Assembly: GCA_013154175.1 (NCBI GenBank)
Contig: JAADCZ010000162.1
Span: 1-39,372, forward strand
DNA length: 39,372 nt
Source of the DNA: Thermodesulfobacteriota bacterium
GTDB lineage: Bacteria > Desulfobacterota > Dissulfuribacteria > Dissulfuribacterales > QOAL01
Direction of reading: 5' to 3'
Shown: piece after piece, positions 1-8,953 of the stretch
How the letters are laid out: each line of letters starts with the position of its first letter
Position numbering within the stretch: position 1 is the stretch's first letter
Position numbers and translations under genes: made by a program
Notes under the pieces: model-generated
The model's database searches: none
What the model saw: the letters and a program-made list of their open reading frames with translations, nothing else
Told to the model about the DNA's origin: nothing

Positions 1-1488
1 GGGCACACCTTTAAGTCCGATACAGATACAGAAGTACTTGCACATCTTATAGAAAAGTACCTGGAAGATGATCTTGAAAAGGCCGTAAGACAGGCTTTAT
101 CAGAGGTTGAAGGGGCCTATGCCCTAGGAGTCCTCTGGGCAGAGCGGCCAAATATGTTGATAGCTGCTAGAAAGCAGAGCCCCTTGGTGCTAGGAGTGGC
201 TGAGAAAGAGTGTTTCATGGCATCTGACATCCCGGCACTTCTCCCATATACCAAAAAGGTTGTTTTTCTCGATGATGGCGAGATGGCAGTCCTCACCTCT
301 GATTCCATGCGAATTATGTCGGTTGAGACAGGAGAGGAAATCGATAAGCCCGTCCAGGAGATCGACTGGGATGCTGCAATGGCAGAAAAAGCGGGTTACA
401 AGCATTTCATGTTGAAAGAGATTTATGAGCAACCTCAGGCCATTCTCAATACCTTCAGGGGCAGGATGTTGCCAGATAAAGGTGAGGTGGAACTGCCAGA
501 AATCAAACTTGCCGATGATGTCATAAAACAACTGAACAAGGTGGTATTACTTGCCTGCGGCACTTCTTGGCATGCTGGGCTGGTTGGTAAATATTGGATT
601 GAAAAATGGGCAAGAATTCCTGTTGAGGTAGAACTTGCATCTGAATTCAGATACCGTGATCTTCTCCTTGACGATAAGAGTCTGACTATACCCATTTCCC
701 AGTCGGGCGAGACTGCCGATACGCTGGCAGGTCTTCGGATCGCCAAGGAACTTGGTTCCTCTATCATTTCAATTTGTAATGTGGTTGGAAGCACCATAAC
801 CCGTGAATCTGACGGGACGGTTTATACCCATGCTGGGCCTGAAATTGGTGTTGCATCCACCAAGGCCTTTACCAGCCAGTTAACTGCTTTGTTTCTTTTG
901 GCATTATATCTTGCCCAAAAGAAAGGAACCCTCAAGTCTGACGAAATTTCTAAAAAGCTCAAAGCCCTTTTGAATGTGCCTAAAATCATTGAAAAAAGGC
1001 TTAAGAAATGGCATGAGGAGGCCTCATCCATAGCCGATGATTTTTATACCTACAGTGACTTTCTCTACTTGGGTAGGCATCTTCAATTCCCAATTGCCCT
1101 GGAGGGAGCTCTAAAGTTAAAAGAGATTTCTTACATTCATGCAGAGGGCTATGCAGCAGGTGAAATGAAACATGGCCCCATAGCCTTAATCGATAGAAAC
1201 ATGCCAGTTGTGGCCCTAGTTCCACGGGATCATGTTTATGAGAAGATGGTTAGCAATGTGGAAGAGGTAAAGTCACGACGCGGCATAGTCATTTCAGTGG
1301 GCGTGGATGGTGACGAAGGCCTTGCACGGTTGAGCAATAGAATGATTGGGGTTCCGGAAGTATCAGCTGAAATCAACCCGTTTATTTTTACTATACCTCT
1401 TCAGCTAATTGCTTATGAAATTGCCCTGGCCAGGGGATGTGATGTGGACCAGCCTAGAAACCTGGCAAAAAGTGTTACTGTAGAATAA
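1..1488 (+). CDS. glmS: Glutamine--fructose-6-phosphate aminotransferase (isomerizing), C-terminal part, 5' truncated by window edge
   Basis: Frame open from base 1 (GHTFKSDTDTEVLAHLIEKY...); SIS domains with ACGTSWHAG, SQSGETADT, EGALKLKEISYIHAEGYAAGEMKHGPIAL and C-terminal DVDQPRNLAKSVTVE. Confidence 0.97.
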   Translation, partial: GHTFKSDTDTEVLAHLIEKYLEDDLEKAVRQALSEVEGAYALGVLWAERPNMLIAARKQSPLVLGVAEKECFMASDIPALLPYTKKVVFLDDGEMAVLTSDSMRIMSVETGEEIDKPVQEIDWDAAMAEKAGYKHFMLKEIYEQPQAILNTFRGRMLPDKGEVELPEIKLADDVIKQLNKVVLLACGTSWHAGLVGKYWIEKWARIPVEVELASEFRYRDLLLDDKSLTIPISQSGETADTLAGLRIAKELGSSIISICNVVGSTITRESDGTVYTHAGPEIGVASTKAFTSQLTALFLLALYLAQKKGTLKSDEISKKLKALLNVPKIIEKRLKKWHEEASSIADDFYTYSDFLYLGRHLQFPIALEGALKLKEISYIHAEGYAAGEMKHGPIALIDRNMPVVALVPRDHVYEKMVSNVEEVKSRRGIVISVGVDGDEGLARLSNRMIGVPEVSAEINPFIFTIPLQLIAYEIALARGCDVDQPRNLAKSVTVE

Positions 1489-1515
1489 TGATGCCCGAAA
1501 GGATTTGTTTGCTTC

Positions 1516-2535
1516 ATGAAAGAATTTGAGAAAGTACTTGTTACTGGCGCAGCCGGTTTTATTGGATTTCATTTGTCAAAAAGGTTGTTGGAAGAGGGAT
1601 GTCAGGTAGTGGGCCTGGATATTATCAACGACTACTATGACCCAGCCATCAAAGAGGCAAGACTTGAGCTGCTTAAGCCATATGAAAAGTTCAAGTTCGT
1701 CAAAATAGACCTGGCTGACAAGCCTGCAATGGATGAGCTATTTGCCCAGGAAAAATTTGATGTCGTGGTGAATCTGGCTGCCCAGGCAGGCGTGAGATAT
1801 TCCCTCGTAAATCCACAGTCTTATGTGGACTCCAATTTGGTGGGGTTTGTCAATATACTTGAAGGTTGCAGACATAATGACGTGAAACATCTGGTGTTTG
1901 CGTCGTCCAGCTCTGTGTATGGCTCAAACACCAAGATGCCCTTTAGTGTCCATGACAATGTTGATCATCCAGTCTCTCTTTATGCAGCCAGCAAAAAGTC
2001 CAATGAGCTAATGGCCCATACCTATGCGCATCTGTTTGGTATTCCATGTACAGGCCTTCGTTTTTTCACTGTCTATGGGCCTTGGGGCAGGCCAGACATG
2101 GCACTGTTTCTGTTTACCAAGGCGATTTTGGAAGATAAACCCATAAATGTATTCAATTATGGCAAGATGCAGCGGGACTTTACATATATTGACGATATAA
2201 TTGAAGGTGTAGTTCGTGTGATGGCAAAACCTGCAGCCCCAAATCCGGAATGGAGTGGGGACAATCCAGACCCTGGCTCCAGTTATGCACCTTACAAAAT
2301 TTATAACATAGGCAATAATCAGCCAGTTGAGCTGATGCACTTCATAAAGGTAATAGAAGATACCCTTGGCAAAAAGGCCAAGAAGAATCTACTTCCCTTA
2401 CAGCCTGGTGACGTACCGGCAACTTATGCAGATATTGACGATTTAGTAAAAGACACTGGTTTTAAACCTTCAACCCCCTTGGAAATTGGGATTCCGAAGT
2501 TTATAGAGTGGTACAGGGATTATTTTAAGGTTTAA
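1516..2535 (+). CDS. NAD-dependent epimerase/dehydratase, UDP-glucuronate 4-epimerase type
   Basis: GAAGFIGFHL Rossmann motif, YAASKKSNE (YxxxK), GLRFFTVYGPWGRPDMA typical of CapI/LspL-like UDP-GlcA epimerases. Confidence 0.9.
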   Translation: MKEFEKVLVTGAAGFIGFHLSKRLLEEGCQVVGLDIINDYYDPAIKEARLELLKPYEKFKFVKIDLADKPAMDELFAQEKFDVVVNLAAQAGVRYSLVNPQSYVDSNLVGFVNILEGCRHNDVKHLVFASSSSVYGSNTKMPFSVHDNVDHPVSLYAASKKSNELMAHTYAHLFGIPCTGLRFFTVYGPWGRPDMALFLFTKAILEDKPINVFNYGKMQRDFTYIDDIIEGVVRVMAKPAAPNPEWSGDNPDPGSSYAPYKIYNIGNNQPVELMHFIKVIEDTLGKKAKKNLLPLQPGDVPATYADIDDLVKDTGFKPSTPLEIGIPKFIEWYRDYFKV

Positions 2536-2607
2536 CAACAGCTGCTTGACTATTTTAATAAAAAGTGTTAATCGAAATAGCCTCTAGCGGTATAAGTCAA
2601 AGATTTA

Positions 2608-2684
2608 CGGGACGTGGCGCAGTCTGGAAGCGCACCTGAATGGGGTTCAGGGGGTCGGAGGTTCAAATCCTCTCGTCCCGACCA
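2608..2684 (+). tRNA. tRNA-Pro (anticodon GGG), CCA encoded
   Basis: Acceptor CGGGACG/CGTCCCG, anticodon arm CCTGA-ATGGGGT-TCAGG, T arm GGAGG-TTCAAAT-CCTCT, 3' ACCA; full cloverleaf by eye. Confidence 0.96.
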
Positions 2685-2693
2685 AGAAAAAAT

Positions 2694-2718
2694 AAGGCGT
2701 CGTTAAGACGCCTTTTTT
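2694..2718 (+). terminator. Rho-independent terminator after tRNA-Pro
   Basis: AAGGCGTC-GTTAA-GACGCCTT followed by a T-run. Confidence 0.85.
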
Positions 2719-2757
2719 ATTTTGTTGGATATGGCAATTTTTTTAGCAGTCGTTTTA

Positions 2758-2869
2758 GCCACTAAGTGGCCCATTATCAAAGAGATTAGTTTGATGATGG
2801 GGGACGCCGTCCAAATTTAAAATGGTCTTTTAAAAAGATTTAGGGGCCCAGAGTAAAGGGCCCCTTTTT
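2758..2869 (+). ncRNA. Candidate structured small RNA (serial hairpins ending in a terminator)
   Basis: GCCAC-TAA-GTGGC; CCCATTATCAAA/TTTGATGATGGG; GGAC-GCC-GTCC; TTTAAAA/TTTTAAA; then GGGGCCC/GGGCCCC+TTTTT; no ORF in the region. Confidence 0.4.
2843..2869 (+). terminator. Rho-independent terminator
   Basis: GGGGCCC-AGAGTAAA-GGGCCCC-TTTTT; T-run only on the + strand side. Confidence 0.75.
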
Positions 2870-2883
2870 CATTGCAAGCTTTA

Positions 2884-5427
2884 TTATGGCTGAAGCTCTA
2901 TTTGTCTCTCAAATCCAAGGTCAAAGTTAAGGGGTTTTCTCATGAGCTTGAAGTCTAGGCGGATCTGCTCTAGATCTTCCCCTGCCGGCCAGCTATCTCC
3001 CTCCGGCACGATGATGAAATAGGGTTTTCCGTCTTCTGTGTAGCCATCTGGGGCTAGGCCTGGCTTTGAATCGTCATCCAGAAGGGGAATGGTGCTCGAT
3101 TCCAGGATCATGCGGACGGGGCCGGTAAGATCAGCATCTGAACTGTTGGTCAAAGTAAGATATACAAAGAAACAACGGTTTATTCTGTCATACAGTGTGC
3201 GTGATGTCGTGACTTCAATGTCCGCTGTTATATCCTGCCAGGCAGGGCTAAGGCCATTTACTATTACAGTTACAGGTTCGGATGTGACAGATGCACCATC
3301 GTTGTCATAGGCTGTGCAGGTGGCCTGAAATTCTCCGGCATCTTCATAGGTATAAGTTACAATACTTGCGTCTGAAGTTATTGGGTCATGTCCGTCTCCA
3401 AAGTCGAACTCGTAGTGGTCGATACTTCCGTCATTGTCTGTTGCTTCACAGGAGAATGTCACGGCAAGGGGAGCCTGGCCAGAAGTAGGCTCTGCAGCGA
3501 ATGATTCTATCACAGGCGGTTCATTGGGGATCTGGCTGAAGTTGGCAGTGCAGCTCTTGTCGGAATCCATGGTTATGGCACACGTTGAATTGCTTGCGCA
3601 TTCTTCACAGTCACCGCTCCAGCCTGCAAACTGAAAGCCTTCTGTCGGCTCGGCTGTCAAAGTGACCTGTGTATTTTCCAGAAACTCAGACGAACAGTTC
3701 TCCGGACAGTTTATACCCTCTATGTCGCTTGTGACGCTTCCACCGTCTTCTGGTGATACGTTCACATCCAGCTCATGATGGATTTCAGGACCACTCACTG
3801 TGATGGTGATGCTATTGCTGGTTGCGTTATCATCTTCGTCATCCCACACTCTGCAGTAGGCCGTATAGGTGCCAGGAGTCTGATAAGTATGGGTAAAAGT
3901 AAAGTTTCCTTCAAAAGTATAATATGGGAACTCTGAATCCCCCAAAAACCACTCTATCGATGGAATGGTACCCCCGTCCGGATCGTGGGCCTGGCAGGTA
4001 AAGGTAACATCTAGTGGGGCTTGGCCAGAAGTAGGCTCTGCAGTGAAAGAGTCGATTTGAGGGGGGACGCTTTGTTCTGTTTCATAACTACATTCTTGCA
4101 CTGGTTCTAATGTAATAGGAGTTAACTCTCTAATTACATTATTTTCAGTGACTCCTTCATCTCTATAAATGTTGATTTTGTCATAATAAGAAGAAAATGA
4201 AGAAATGTTTAGGCTATCATGAACGGTTTGAACTAAATTACAATCGGGAATATTTCCATCGGTACTAAGCCTTAAAATCCAAGGGTATGCTGTGTATTCT
4301 CCAGCTACTATAATAGCATCTGATGTTATATCCAAATCATAAAAAAGTTGATGGGCCGTTTCAGTACCATATAATTTTTGCCACAGAAGTTCACCTTCTG
4401 AAGAAAGTTGAGCTAACCATCCGCTATTATTCAAGTTATTATCTAGGTAAGCTCCACCGATTAATATTTTATTGTTAATAATGTTGGTGAATTTAGAGAA
4501 TAAACTACCTGTATTCGATTTTAAGATTTTTGACCAAATGATCTCTCCCCTGTGATTTAACTTTAAAATTAATGCGGTCCAGAGATTATCTACACCTTTA
4601 AGAGATCCAGTTACAATAAATTCGCCATCCTTGGTCTCCTTTATTGAATATGCGGTATCAACTGTGTCATATCCTCCAAACTCATGCACCCATTCTAATT
4701 GACCGATATTATCAACTTTAAGAACTAAAAAGTGCTCTCTCCATTGGTTGCCCCCACCAAAAGACTGAGTATTTCCAGCTATAATATAGCCACCATCACT
4801 AGTTTGCTGCACGAAATAACCTTTATCATCTGTGGAATTTTGCAGATGATTAGGTCCTAAATCCTGACCATATCTATATGACCATTCTAACTTACCAGCT
4901 GATGAGAGTTTTATGAGAAGGACATCGTCTAGATTGCTTTGGATATATCCAGTTACTATGTATCCCCCATCATTTGTAATACCAACTGAATACGCTTCAC
5001 AATGCTCATAATCATCTGCTGTAAAAGATTTTTGCCATTCTAAGTCTCCATCAGAGTCAAGTTTCATTATCCAGACATCTCTGGCATTATCAGTTCCCAT
5101 TGCTGATCCAACTGCAATAAATCCTCCATCATGTGTTTGTTTAATGCTTTGGGCCCAAGTATTTACGTTGGTAATGAATTTGGCCCACTCAACATTGCCA
5201 CTTGAATCCAACTTGATCACTTTTACATGATATCCGCTTAAAGAATCGAGAGCTATCAATCCACCATCGTTTGAATGTTGAATAGACCTGAAGGCTCCCT
5301 TGACCAATAAATTGTTGTTAGTTTCTTTAAATTTTTCAATCCAATAGCTTGAATTACTATACGATATATTTGCCATCCCAAGAATAAATAAGCTTAAAAC
5401 TACTAGAGTTATGACGAATCTATTCAT
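2884..5427 (-). CDS. Secreted multidomain protein: beta-propeller-like repeats, two PKD-like domains and one bacterial repeat (InlB/Flg_new-like) domain
   Basis: N-terminal signal peptide (MNRFVITLVVLSLFILGMANISYS); repeated LDSxGxLEWxKxF/GGYIxxG units; PKD motifs (PTSGQAPLxVTFxC); GGSVTSDIEGINCPENCSSEF...GWSGDCEEC. ORF can extend to 5445; ATG at 5427 preferred. Confidence 0.85.
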   Translation of the reverse strand: MNRFVITLVVLSLFILGMANISYSNSSYWIEKFKETNNNLLVKGAFRSIQHSNDGGLIALDSLSGYHVKVIKLDSSGNVEWAKFITNVNTWAQSIKQTHDGGFIAVGSAMGTDNARDVWIMKLDSDGDLEWQKSFTADDYEHCEAYSVGITNDGGYIVTGYIQSNLDDVLLIKLSSAGKLEWSYRYGQDLGPNHLQNSTDDKGYFVQQTSDGGYIIAGNTQSFGGGNQWREHFLVLKVDNIGQLEWVHEFGGYDTVDTAYSIKETKDGEFIVTGSLKGVDNLWTALILKLNHRGEIIWSKILKSNTGSLFSKFTNIINNKILIGGAYLDNNLNNSGWLAQLSSEGELLWQKLYGTETAHQLFYDLDITSDAIIVAGEYTAYPWILRLSTDGNIPDCNLVQTVHDSLNISSFSSYYDKINIYRDEGVTENNVIRELTPITLEPVQECSYETEQSVPPQIDSFTAEPTSGQAPLDVTFTCQAHDPDGGTIPSIEWFLGDSEFPYYTFEGNFTFTHTYQTPGTYTAYCRVWDDEDDNATSNSITITVSGPEIHHELDVNVSPEDGGSVTSDIEGINCPENCSSEFLENTQVTLTAEPTEGFQFAGWSGDCEECASNSTCAITMDSDKSCTANFSQIPNEPPVIESFAAEPTSGQAPLAVTFSCEATDNDGSIDHYEFDFGDGHDPITSDASIVTYTYEDAGEFQATCTAYDNDGASVTSEPVTVIVNGLSPAWQDITADIEVTTSRTLYDRINRCFFVYLTLTNSSDADLTGPVRMILESSTIPLLDDDSKPGLAPDGYTEDGKPYFIIVPEGDSWPAGEDLEQIRLDFKLMRKPLNFDLGFERQIELQP

Positions 5428-5488
5428 TTTTTTACCATCCTCCATTTGCCTAGATAATTTTTGTATCTTAGGCGGTTGCTATTTCCCA

Positions 5489-6172
5489 CTAGACGATTGA
5501 TTGATAAAGATTACGCCCTCTTCCGCTGCGCATAATCCCGATGCTGATCAAACCCGAGCATAATAGTAAAAAAGTTCCTGGTAGTGGTACTGGGGATGGG
5601 GTTTTGTTGAATGAGATATTGTCTATCTCAAGGGTATCGGATGTGTTGAAGTCAGTATCCCAGATTGTAAATATAAGTTCCACAGTTTGACCGCTATGAG
5701 TCGCTGCAAACGAAGTGATATTTCGTGTTATTGAAATTCCATTGATAAGTTCTGAATCAGGTATATCTGCAAGAAGGTCCACCTGATCCGTGTTGTTGAA
5801 AGCCAATAGGCTAACAGAAAGGCCATCGTCAATGTCACTGGTGGGCGACCATTTTAGCCAGACTGTAATCTCCATAGATTCGTTTGGATCTAGGGAGTCG
5901 AGTTCAAAGTCCTGATAAAGGGAATTTTGCCAATAAGTATCATCAAGAGTCAACCTTGCCTTTTGATCAGCATCAACGATTTGATAATGCCCAGAAGAAT
6001 TGGGATCGACTGCTATGCTATTGAGGTTGACATCGATCAGTTCCCCTTGCCAACCACTAAAATCTCCATTACTAAAATCCCCATTTTGAAAATATGCTGC
6101 TTGTATTTCTGGAGTACACCAACTTATTAGCAACAAAAAGAGAGTTGATATCAAGGTCCCTATCTGCTTCAT
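5489..6172 (-). CDS. PEP-CTERM-type sorted exported protein
   Basis: N-terminal hydrophobic signal; C-terminal SPVPLPGTFLLLCSGLISIGIMRSGRGRN (P-E/L-P motif, TM helix, basic tail). ORF listed to 6187 with a TTG start; ATG 6172 preferred. Confidence 0.82.
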   Translation of the reverse strand: MKQIGTLISTLFLLLISWCTPEIQAAYFQNGDFSNGDFSGWQGELIDVNLNSIAVDPNSSGHYQIVDADQKARLTLDDTYWQNSLYQDFELDSLDPNESMEITVWLKWSPTSDIDDGLSVSLLAFNNTDQVDLLADIPDSELINGISITRNITSFAATHSGQTVELIFTIWDTDFNTSDTLEIDNISFNKTPSPVPLPGTFLLLCSGLISIGIMRSGRGRNLYQSIV

Positions 6173-6260
6173 TACCTCATCCTCCAAATTTTTTTGCTGC
6201 AGATTATTAGCATAAAATGTGCCGTTGTAACTTCTTGATATTTAAGACATTTTTTAATGT

Positions 6261-6274
6261 AAACCAAAAGGTTT
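6261..6274. promoter_or_regulatory. Dyad AAACC-AAAA-GGTTT, candidate operator
   Basis: Interrupted palindrome upstream of the PEP-CTERM gene; sister dyad at 6391-6405. Confidence 0.4.
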
Positions 6275-6390
6275 ATGGAAATAATTATCCATGGAGTTAG
6301 TTTAAGATAGAATTTTCAGGAGATTTGATTTGGTGAGAGGTGTGAAAAAGATTTCCTTTTTTTGAGAAAAGTTTTCCATAAACTCTTTGT

Positions 6391-6405
6391 AAACCTTTTT
6401 GGTTT
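6391..6405. promoter_or_regulatory. Dyad AAACC-TTTTT-GGTTT, candidate operator
   Basis: Same arms as the 6261-6274 dyad with a 5-nt spacer; both are preceded by GT. Confidence 0.4.
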
Positions 6406-6528
6406 GGGGAATAAGGCTTAAAATTTTAAAGAAAATTTCATTAAGAAGGGATTGCTCTGATGTTTATTAAGAATATTGGGAAGCTGATCTATAAAATAGG
6501 GCGAGGGGTGGAGTTGTCTGACGTATCA

Positions 6529-7926
6529 TCAGTATCCTGGATCTGAAAGCTTGAATTTTTTAATAAGTTCTTTCTTGCCTTTGACTCCTGCCTTTTCATA
6601 AATTCTGTTGCAAAGGGCCTTGATGGTTCCAAGGGCTAGGTCAAGCTCTGCGGCAATATCCTTTAATTTTTTGCCTAAGATAAGCTCCTGAAATACTTCC
6701 TTTTCACGTTGTGAAAGTCCAAGTTTGATGGCTATTTCTTCCACGGTGCGGTTTAATCTTTCGGGCCTGGATGCTTGTGTGCCGGTGGCTGTTACTGGCT
6801 TTGGGGAGGGAACGGGCAATGATGGTTTTTCCCCATCAGGAGGTGGAAGGGGCAAGGGAGCTGATGAACTAGTAGTTTTCAGCTCACTTAGGCTTAAATA
6901 GAGGGGTAGAAGCGTTATGAAGAGAAAGCCTAGTGCCCATTGATATTCAAAAAGAGAGTTATGGATGGGAATTTTTTCCAATTCAATGCCAAGGATGATA
7001 GAAACTGGGAAAATGGCCATGCCAGTGGCAGCCTGGCTAATATGATCTGAAAATGCCAGGAGAAAGGTTACAGAAAAGCAGTCCATTAGCCCAAAACTAA
7101 AATCCATGAGGGTCATTGACCATATAGACCATGGACCTTTTGACATCTGTATGGTCAAGGCCAGGCCCATGATGGCGACGGCTCCAAAGGGAATGAGGCG
7201 GCGTAAACTAAGATTTTTTTCATATCTTGACAAAAGGATGGTTACCGCTATGCCTCCGATGTAACAGACTAGGCAAATGAACCAGAAAAGTTTGGATGGC
7301 ACATTTGGTGGGTTAAGATTTTTCATGCCATTGTAGAGACCGCCAAGGGTATAGAAGCAGAGGCAAAATATCCAAAACCATATTAGCTTCTTGTTCCTTT
7401 TGATTTTTAATGAAAGAGCGTTGGGTAGTAGGGCAGGTTTTTGAATTCTCAGGCTGGCCAAGAGTACACAAATGATTAAAAGTCCAATGGGAAATGGCAG
7501 GCTTGACAGGGCATATATAATTGTATTGCCTGCTATGATTCCGATACCAGCCCTTATAACAATATATTCAATCATTTTCCCTGAGCAAAGCAATATCAAA
7601 TGAACAATGAGCACTCCGAAGACAAGGCCCATGGTCAGTCCTAATACGGGAGCTGGTTTACATATGCAGAGTCCGGCAAGGAGCCCTTCAAGGGGCCAAG
7701 CGGCTAATGGTAGCATGGATTCTGGGAAGAATTTCTTCCAGGAAAGTAAACCGAGGGGAAGGCCTGCGATGTTACCAATGAGAAACATGAAGGTGAAGGA
7801 TTGGTTGCCCGGGCTAGGTAATAGGTCTTGCTCCAAACCAACACCAATGAGCACCAGGGTGACAAGGGCAAAGCCGCGTGCAATCGGGTCCTTAAAATAG
7901 GTCAAAAATTTAGACGCAAGTCTCAT
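6529..7926 (-). CDS. Membrane-embedded LuxR-family regulator: polytopic (about 12 TM, MFS-like) N-terminus plus C-terminal LuxR HTH
   Basis: Many hydrophobic helices, Pro-rich linker, then LSQREKEVFQELILGKKLKDIAAELDLALGTIKALCNRIYEKAGVKGKKELI. SD GGAGGAGGG precedes ATG 7926; the ORF track start is 7974. Confidence 0.88.
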   Translation of the reverse strand: MRLASKFLTYFKDPIARGFALVTLVLIGVGLEQDLLPSPGNQSFTFMFLIGNIAGLPLGLLSWKKFFPESMLPLAAWPLEGLLAGLCICKPAPVLGLTMGLVFGVLIVHLILLCSGKMIEYIVIRAGIGIIAGNTIIYALSSLPFPIGLLIICVLLASLRIQKPALLPNALSLKIKRNKKLIWFWIFCLCFYTLGGLYNGMKNLNPPNVPSKLFWFICLVCYIGGIAVTILLSRYEKNLSLRRLIPFGAVAIMGLALTIQMSKGPWSIWSMTLMDFSFGLMDCFSVTFLLAFSDHISQAATGMAIFPVSIILGIELEKIPIHNSLFEYQWALGFLFITLLPLYLSLSELKTTSSSAPLPLPPPDGEKPSLPVPSPKPVTATGTQASRPERLNRTVEEIAIKLGLSQREKEVFQELILGKKLKDIAAELDLALGTIKALCNRIYEKAGVKGKKELIKKFKLSDPGY

Positions 7927-8085
7927 TACCCTCCTCCATTTTCTATGTTTAGAGCTAAAAAATTGAACAGTCAAGAATGTCCAAGGACTTCACCCTGAGA
8001 CATTTCAATGAAATGGTTGCCTGGCCATTTTGCTTGCATTAAGCTTTCTTCACGCTACATATTTAAGATTTTTCAGGGGTAAACC

Positions 8086-8916
8086 ATGTCAGCAAAGGTC
8101 AAGGCAATTGTAACTACGGGTTATGGTACGAACTGTGAAAGGGAAATGGCCCATGCCTGCAAGATGGCAGGGGCGGACCAGGTAGATATAGTTCATCTGA
8201 GCGATATTCTTGATGGCTCGGTCAGGATAACGGATTATCACTTTCTAAATTTGCCAGGGGGCTTTCTCGATGGGGACAACCTAGGTGCAGCCCAGGCAGG
8301 AGCCCACAGGTTGCGTCATGCCAGGATAGCCACAACTGGAGAAAGGCTCATGGATCAAATCCTGGATTTTGTCAAACAAGGTGGCCTTATCCTGGGTATA
8401 TGCAACGGGTTTCAGCTCATGGTAAAAACCGGCCTTCTTCCAGGGTTAAATGGTGACTATGAAAACCGGGTGGTAAGCCTAACCTACAATGACTCTGGCC
8501 GTTTCGAAGACAGATGGGTTACCTGCAAGGTCAATCCTGCCTCCCCTTGCGTGTACACAAAAGGGGTGGATACCATCGAGATGCCTGTGCGTCATGGCGA
8601 GGGCAAGTTTGTTGGCTTGAATGACGAAATCATATCAGACATCCAAAAGTCCAATCTTGTTGCCCTACAATATGTAAACCCAGAAACAGGTGAGCCCACA
8701 CAGGAATACCCCCTAAACCCCAATGGTTCCATAATGGCCATAGCTGGTATTTGTGACCCGACTGGAAGGCTGATGGGACTTATGCCCCACCCTGAGGCGT
8801 ATCACCACTTCACCAACCACCCCCAGTGGACCCGTAAGATGTTTGACAAGGAAGAAGGGGCTGGCATAGCCTTGTTTAGAAATGCTGTAGATTACATTAG
8901 AAACAACATTCTTTAG
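8086..8916 (+). CDS. purQ: Phosphoribosylformylglycinamidine synthase subunit PurQ (glutamine amidotransferase)
   Basis: NLPGGFLDGDNLGAAQAGA, GLILGICNGFQLMVKTGLLPG, GLMPHPEAYHHF. Confidence 0.92.
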   Translation: MSAKVKAIVTTGYGTNCEREMAHACKMAGADQVDIVHLSDILDGSVRITDYHFLNLPGGFLDGDNLGAAQAGAHRLRHARIATTGERLMDQILDFVKQGGLILGICNGFQLMVKTGLLPGLNGDYENRVVSLTYNDSGRFEDRWVTCKVNPASPCVYTKGVDTIEMPVRHGEGKFVGLNDEIISDIQKSNLVALQYVNPETGEPTQEYPLNPNGSIMAIAGICDPTGRLMGLMPHPEAYHHFTNHPQWTRKMFDKEEGAGIALFRNAVDYIRNNIL

Positions 8917-8953
8917 CAATTCGAAAGAATTAGAGAGCTAGGTAGACGGGCTG

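Noticed and set aside
2608-2684. tRNA-Pro as an integration site for a mobile element
   Set aside because: No integrase and no duplicate of the tRNA 3' end seen within the window.
8918-8931. AATTC-GAAA-GAATT mini-hairpin after purQ
   Set aside because: Only five A/T-rich pairs in a 37-bp gap; no T-run; likely chance.
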